A stretch of DNA of 64,000 bases, taken from Amycolatopsis solani (GTDB lineage Bacteria > Actinomycetota > Actinomycetes > Mycobacteriales > Pseudonocardiaceae). Below, one piece after another: positions 61,001-64,000 of the stretch (its first letter is position 1; every line of letters starts with the position of its first letter). Made by a program: the position numbers and the translations under genes. The stretch is from contig NZ_JAWQJT010000002.1 in the NCBI RefSeq assembly GCF_033441515.1, forward strand, positions 2,108,001 to 2,172,000, in the 5' to 3' direction. The notes below the pieces were generated by a model. It worked only from the letters and a program-made list of their open reading frames with translations. It was not told the origin of the DNA and made no database searches.

Positions 61001-61672
61001 GCGGTAGACGGTGTAGCCGGTGACGCCGACGTCGTCGGTCGAGGCCGACCACGTGAGCCGGATCTGGCCGGCGGCAGGCTCGGTCAGCGCGAGGTTGGCC
61101 GGCGCGGTGGGCGCCTGCGTGTCCCCGGCGTCCGGGCCGTAGAGCTCGAATTCCGAGAGCTGCGCGGCGGGCCACTGCGTGTTCGCGGTGATCTGCAGGC
61201 GCACATACCGGGTCGTCGCGGTCACCGGGATGGTGACGGTGTTGGCGCTCGGCGCGAACGCGTAGCCGCTCGAGGCGACGAGGTCGGTGAACGCGGTCCC
61301 GTCGGTGCTGCCGCGCACGGCGAGGGTCTGGGTGCGGGACTCCCAGGTGGCGGGCAGTTTCAGCACGATCCGCGAGAGCGGCTTCGCCGAGCCGAGGTCG
61401 GCCTGGAGCCACTGCGGGAACGCGTTGTTGGCGGACTCCCAGTAGCTGGCCTGGTTCCCGTCGACGGCGTTCGCGACCGGGTAACCGGGCAGCGCGCTGC
61501 TCGCCGACACCGTGCGGGTCAGCGGCACGTCGGCGGCGGCCGTTGCGGTGGCTGCGGTGGCTGCGGCGGTGGGTGGCGGGCCGCCTGCGGCGGAGGCGAG
61601 GGAGAGCCCGGTGACGGACAGCCCCACGGCGAGGAATCCGGCCAGGAGCCGGGGCAAGCGCATGCGTGTCAT
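58013..61672 (-). CDS. secreted multidomain GH87-type alpha-1,3-glucanase (mycodextranase-like)
   Basis: A 1219-residue exported protein. After a signal peptide (LLAGFLAVGLSVTGLSLASA) come an F5/8-type C/CBM32 domain (about 48-178), an Fn3 domain (185-275), a second F5/8C domain (282-415), two CARDB domains (420-520 and 528-635), a CBM35/6-like domain (640-800), and a parallel beta-helix (about 805-1219). The helix begins CTSITEYGAVPNDGVDDAPA and contains NVTIRGAGMWRSQLYSL and FRTTGDDSLAVWANQ, the Asp pair typical of GH87. The family cuts alpha-1,3-glucan of fungal walls or mutan. ATG 61672 has GAAGAGAAG upstream. Two TTGCATG repeats lie in the leader. Confidence 0.85.
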   Translation of the reverse strand: MTRMRLPRLLAGFLAVGLSVTGLSLASAAGGPPPTAAATAATATAAADVPLTRTVSASSALPGYPVANAVDGNQASYWESANNAFPQWLQADLGSAKPLSRIVLKLPATWESRTQTLAVRGSTDGTAFTDLVASSGYAFAPSANTVTIPVTATTRYVRLQITANTQWPAAQLSEFELYGPDAGDTQAPTAPANLALTEPAAGQIRLTWSASTDDVGVTGYTVYRDGTPVTTVTGTTFTETRPAGTRVEYFVRAKDAAGHESADSTHVVRQGTQAGQNLAAGKPIEATSSVFSFVPANANDGTTGTYWESAAGYPNSLTVKLGAGADLDAVVVQLNPDPVWGARTQNFEVLGRDQGATAFTTLKARADYRFDPAAGQNAVTVPLTGRAAEVRLQFFANSGAPGAQVAEFQVLGTPAPNPDLVVTGTTWTPANPDETSQVTVSATVKNAGTAASPATTVNVALGGTVVGNAAVGALAAGASATVTVPAGTRPPGSYSVTATVDPANAVVEQNDTNNTFTAPAPLVVAQAPGPDLEVTGITSNPPNPAAGTAVSFTVTVHNRGTSTAGASVTRLTAGSTTLTGTTPAVTAGSTVDVAIAGTWTAAAGGATLTATADAANAVAETNESNNGLSRSIVVGRGAALPYTEYEAEAAQYQGQLLEADPLRTFGHTNFATESSGRASVRLANQGQYVEFTSVNQANSIVVRNSVPDAAGGGGQDFTLSLYVNGTFAQKLTLSSKHSWLYGTTDDPEGLTNTPQANARRLFDESHALLSQSYPAGTKFKLQRDNGDSAAYYVIDLVDLEQVAPALPKPAGCTSITEYGAVPNDGVDDAPAIQRAVTDDQNGVIACVWIPEGQWRQEAKILTDDPTVPNGGGQYNQIGISNVTIRGAGMWRSQLYSLIQPQDAGTINHPHEGNFGFDIDKNTQISDIAIFGSGRIRGGDGNAEGGVGLNGRFGTGTKISNVWIEHANVGVWVGRDYSNKPELWGPADGLEFSGMRIRDTYADGINFTNGTRNSKVFDSSFRTTGDDSLAVWANQYVKDPSVDIAHDNAFTNNTIQLPWRANGIAIYGGYGNKIENNLVSDTMNYPGIMLATDHDPLPFSGQTLIANNALYRCGGVFWGEQQEFGAITFFAQGKDITGVTLRDTEIHDSTYDGIQFKTGGGTMTVAVANVKIDKSNNGAGILAMSGARGSASLSNVTITNSSAGNVVVEPGSQFVITGAP

Positions 61673-61835
61673 GGCGTCTTCTCTTCGTCGAGAGCGGCAG
61701 GGGAGGGAGCGCGAGCCTCACGAGCATGCAACAACGAGGAGACAACATGCAAGAACTTGACATGATTCGGAAATTTGACGACTAGCCGTCAGGGCGTGCG
61801 GAATCGCCGCCCGATCTGTCCGGAACGCGGGTGGG

Positions 61836-62465
61836 TCAGTCGAAGGAGAGCGCGGTGAGCTCTTCGACGAGCAGCAGGTCGGGGTCGAACTTCATGCCCG
61901 CGAAGTGGCCGGCCAGTTCCAGGGACAGCACGCCGTGCAGCCGGGTCCAGAAGGACAGCGCGCGGTGCAGGGCCCCGGCCGGAACGGCGCTGTCGCCCGC
62001 CCACTCGCGATGGGTCTCGAGGTGCTCGTCGAACGGTGACGGGACCTCCGCCTCCGGCAGTTCCGCGCAGGCTTCGATCAGCACCGCCATGACCTCGTTC
62101 GAGAGCGCGGTCGTGTCGGCGGGCGCGTGGTAGCCGGGGACGGGCGTGCCGTAGATGAGGAAGTACCGCTGCGGATCACTGCGCGCCCAGTCCCGGATGA
62201 CGTGCGCCAGCATGGCGAAGCCCTGGCCGCGGACCGTCCGGACGGCGTCGGCGAGGCTGCGGTAGGCGTCGCGGATGAGCGCGGTGATCAGCTCGTCCCG
62301 GCTCGCGAAGTACCGGTACAGCGCCGGGCCGCTCATGCCCACCTGCTTGGCGATGGCGTTGAGCGACAGCGCGGGCACGCCGGCCGCGGCGATCTGCTCC
62401 CAGGCGTGCCGCTTGATCTCTTCACGCACTTGGGCGCGGTAGCGCTCCCGCGGGCTCTCGGTCAC
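61836..62465 (-). CDS. TetR-family regulator
   Basis: A 209-residue repressor with HTH EQIAAAGVPALSLNAIAKQVGMSGPALYRYFASRDELI and a TetR_C-type ligand domain (FLIYGTPVPGYHAPADTTAL). It starts at GTG 62465 and is divergent from the secreted SRPBCC gene, which it probably controls. The GH87-type gene lies 163 bp downstream on the same strand and has its own leader, so joint transcription is unlikely. Confidence 0.87.
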   Translation of the reverse strand: MTESPRERYRAQVREEIKRHAWEQIAAAGVPALSLNAIAKQVGMSGPALYRYFASRDELITALIRDAYRSLADAVRTVRGQGFAMLAHVIRDWARSDPQRYFLIYGTPVPGYHAPADTTALSNEVMAVLIEACAELPEAEVPSPFDEHLETHREWAGDSAVPAGALHRALSFWTRLHGVLSLELAGHFAGMKFDPDLLLVEELTALSFD

Positions 62466-62489
62466 GGTTAGAGGGTATCACTTTTCCTA

Positions 62490-62517
62490 TTGACACTCAC
62501 TCGACGTCGGTTATAGC
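62490..62517 (+). promoter_or_regulatory. consensus-like promoter of the SRPBCC gene
   Basis: TTGACA (62490-62495) and TATAGC (62512-62517) are 16 bp apart in the 93-bp divergent gap. GGTTAGA (62467-62473) and TCTAACC (62519-62525) form an inverted repeat around it and may bind the TetR repressor. Confidence 0.6.
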
Positions 62518-62558
62518 TTCTAACCATCACGACAAGCCGTAACTTCGAGGAGAACCCC

Positions 62559-63167
62559 ATGACCCGCTGGCGCACCGCCTTGCTCGCCCTTCCCCTGGCC
62601 GCCGGCCTGCTCGGCATCGCGGCACCGGCCGCTTCGGCCGCTTCGGCTCCCGCGCCGGTCACCTGCCGCGGCGAGGGCATCGACCCCGCCGCGCAGCTGC
62701 ACCACCGGACGGAGACGCTGGTGCACGCGCCGCCGGGCGCGGTCTGGAACCTGCAGACCGACGTCGCGGGCTGGCCGTCGTGGCAGAGCGCCGTCAGCAC
62801 CGCGAAGCGCCTCGACGCCGGCCCGCTGCGCCCGGGCTCGCGGTTCCGGTGGACGACCCCGGTCCCGGCCACCCCCGCGACGCCGGCGACCACGCTGGTC
62901 ATCACCTCGACCGTCCACCAGCTCCAGCCGGGCCGCTGCGTCCGCTGGAGCGGCCCGGCGATCGGCGATGGCCTGCGCATCGACCGCGGCGTGCACGTCT
63001 GGACGTTCACCCCGGTCCGCGGTGGCGTCCTCGTCCGCACCGAGGAGAGCTGGACGGGCGAGCAGATCGAAGCCGACCCGGCCACCGCGATGCGGTACCT
63101 GGCCCCCGGCCTCGACGCCTGGCTGGCCGACCTCAAGACGACCGCCGAAGCCCCTTGCCACCGCTGA
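62559..63167 (+). CDS. secreted SRPBCC-fold (polyketide cyclase-like) protein
   Basis: A 202-residue exported protein. The signal peptide TALLALPLAAGLLGIAAPAA precedes a START/SRPBCC ligand-binding fold: HHRTETLVHAPPGAVWNLQT, DVAGWPSWQSAVSTAKRLD, GSRFRWTTPV and the C-terminal helix RYLAPGLDAWLADLKTTAE. SRPBCC proteins bind hydrophobic molecules; secreted versions are less common. ATG 62559 follows GAGGAG. It is followed after 17 bp by a small membrane protein gene. Probably induced when the divergent TetR releases DNA. Confidence 0.85.
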   Translation: MTRWRTALLALPLAAGLLGIAAPAASAASAPAPVTCRGEGIDPAAQLHHRTETLVHAPPGAVWNLQTDVAGWPSWQSAVSTAKRLDAGPLRPGSRFRWTTPVPATPATPATTLVITSTVHQLQPGRCVRWSGPAIGDGLRIDRGVHVWTFTPVRGGVLVRTEESWTGEQIEADPATAMRYLAPGLDAWLADLKTTAEAPCHR

Positions 63168-63184
63168 GCCACGAGGAGACCACG

Positions 63185-63520
63185 ATGACCACCACCGCAG
63201 CTCCCGCCCGCCGCACCTCGACCACCACGCTCGTCGCGGCCGGGGCCGTCCCCGTGCTGATCCTCGGCCAGTTCGCGTTCCTGTCCGCGATCCCCATCGC
63301 CGTCGTCCTGGCGGGAGCGCTGCGGGCGAGAAGTCCGCTGCGCTGGTGGGCTTCAGGGCTCGCCGCGGTCTACGCCGCCCTGGTCGGGACCTGGCTGCTG
63401 GGGCCGAGCAGCGCGCCCAGCCTGTCGAAGTTCCTGAGCCCGGTCGCCACGGGGGTGTTCGCCGCGGCCGGGATCGCGGTGGCGGTCGCCGCCGTGGTCA
63501 GCCGCCGGCGTGGCCGATGA
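63185..63520 (+). CDS. small membrane protein
   Basis: A 111-residue protein with three hydrophobic segments (VAAGAVPVLILGQFAFLSAI, WWASGLAAVYAALVGTWLL, TGVFAAAGIAVAVAAVV) and a basic C-terminus. ATG 63185 follows GAGGAG. It is co-transcribed with the SRPBCC gene and its end overlaps the convergent ZIP-like gene by 23 bp. No family recognised. Confidence 0.7.
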   Translation: MTTTAAPARRTSTTTLVAAGAVPVLILGQFAFLSAIPIAVVLAGALRARSPLRWWASGLAAVYAALVGTWLLGPSSAPSLSKFLSPVATGVFAAAGIAVAVAAVVSRRRGR

Positions 63521-64000
63521 GGAACGCCGTGAGGAAACCGAGCGTGGCGAGCAGACCGGTGTAGAGCTCGGTGCGTTCGAACGCTTCGGGGATCATGGTG
63601 TCGGCGATCATCGCCAGGATCGCCCCCGCGGCCACCGCCGTGATCGCGGCGACGGTCGCGGGGGAAGCCGTCCGCAGCAGCAGGTTGCCGAAGAGGGCGG
63701 CGGCCCCGCTGGCGACGGCGATGCCGCCCCACACCCCGAAGACGTACCGGGCGCCGCGCCCGGCGTTCTTCATGCCCGCCGCGCTGGACAGCCCTTCCGG
63801 GACGTTCGAGATGAACACGGCCGCGAGCACCGCCAGGCCGACTCCTCCCCCGCCGAGCAGCGACACCCCCAGCACCACGGACTCCGGCACGCCGTCGAGC
63901 AGCGCGCCGACGGCGATGGCGGCCCCGCTGCCCGCGGTGTCCTGTTCGGACGGTTGCCGGTCATCGGAACGCTTGCGGTGGCGGGCACCCCGCCGGGCCA
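63498..64000 (-). CDS. ZIP-family metal transporter (N-terminus beyond right edge)
   Basis: The C-terminal about 166 residues of a ZIP-type transporter. The two metal-site helices are visible: ALLDGVPESVVLGVSLLGG and AVFISNVPEGLSSAAGM, each with the P-E pair, followed by three more TM segments ending AFLIGHAGG. Upstream, a hydrophilic charged loop (RKRSDDRQPSEQDTAG) fits the cytosolic His/Asp loop position of the family. It should move zinc or another divalent ion across the inner membrane. The HN of the usual HNxPEG is replaced by SN, so ion choice or activity may differ. Confidence 0.78.
   Translation of the reverse strand, partial: ARRGARHRKRSDDRQPSEQDTAGSGAAIAVGALLDGVPESVVLGVSLLGGGGVGLAVLAAVFISNVPEGLSSAAGMKNAGRGARYVFGVWGGIAVASGAAALFGNLLLRTASPATVAAITAVAAGAILAMIADTMIPEAFERTELYTGLLATLGFLTAFLIGHAGG

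Overview
The window is chromosomal DNA of a high-GC actinomycete. Many genes overlap as GTGA/ATGA, many promoters look leaderless (TANNNT about 7 nt before the start codon), and the recurrent TCCACTGTGGAC word plus abundant intergenic dyads suggest Pseudonocardiaceae, most likely Amycolatopsis. The genus is an inference from sequence style. No tRNA, rRNA, CRISPR array, IS element or prophage module was seen.

1-7.4 kb: a minus-strand, translationally coupled operon mmpL-type RND transporter > MFS exporter > fatty acyl-AMP ligase > type I PKS (ACP-KS, running off the left edge), divergent from a PucR-type regulator. It looks like a lipid-primed polyketide locus with its exporters. 7.4-14 kb: galM behind a LacI-type operator, a duplicated 25-bp repeat array, a substrate-binding-like protein, a frameshifted secreted gene, an aryl/acyl-CoA ligase, a DnaJ-NERD fusion and a LysE exporter. 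14-24.9 kb: M14 carboxypeptidase, DUF998 protein, LysR regulator, a deletion scar joining two truncated genes, a P450-TetR operon, a small alarmone synthetase, a secreted GMADQQ-repeat protein, an LLM oxidoreductase behind a MerR-type promoter, and a SAH-hydrolase-like gene preceded by a leaderless 18-codon ORF and a terminator hairpin. 24.9-41.1 kb: an alpha/beta-hydrolase-like membrane protein without its catalytic serine, a Ser/Thr kinase-TPR-WD40 protein with a small partner, DUF218 and PAP2 membrane proteins, a GH2-CBM42 enzyme, a TetR/kinase-like pair divergent from a TIM-barrel protein, and a lipase/cholesterol oxidase pair.

41.1-53.7 kb is the most unusual part. It holds two LodA/GoxA-type cysteine tryptophylquinone (CTQ) oxidase homologues, one fused to a VWA domain and overlapping a LodB-like flavoprotein gene. 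Between them lie an r1t-type holin-like gene, an ECF-type sigma factor, a small beta-rich protein, a cytosolic subtilase and a TPR-CHAT protease. The CHAT protease carries an expanded nonapeptide linker bracketed by identical 20-bp palindromes. The two divergent promoter regions share a related sequence element. I propose this as one protease- and sigma-gated system whose output is a quinone oxidase and a membrane permeabiliser.

53.7-64 kb: MarR regulator, a second ECF sigma factor with a membrane partner, a secreted trypsin-like protease, an NDH-2-like flavoprotein, a multidomain GH87-type glucanase, a TetR regulator divergent from a secreted SRPBCC protein and a small membrane protein, and a ZIP-family transporter cut by the right edge.
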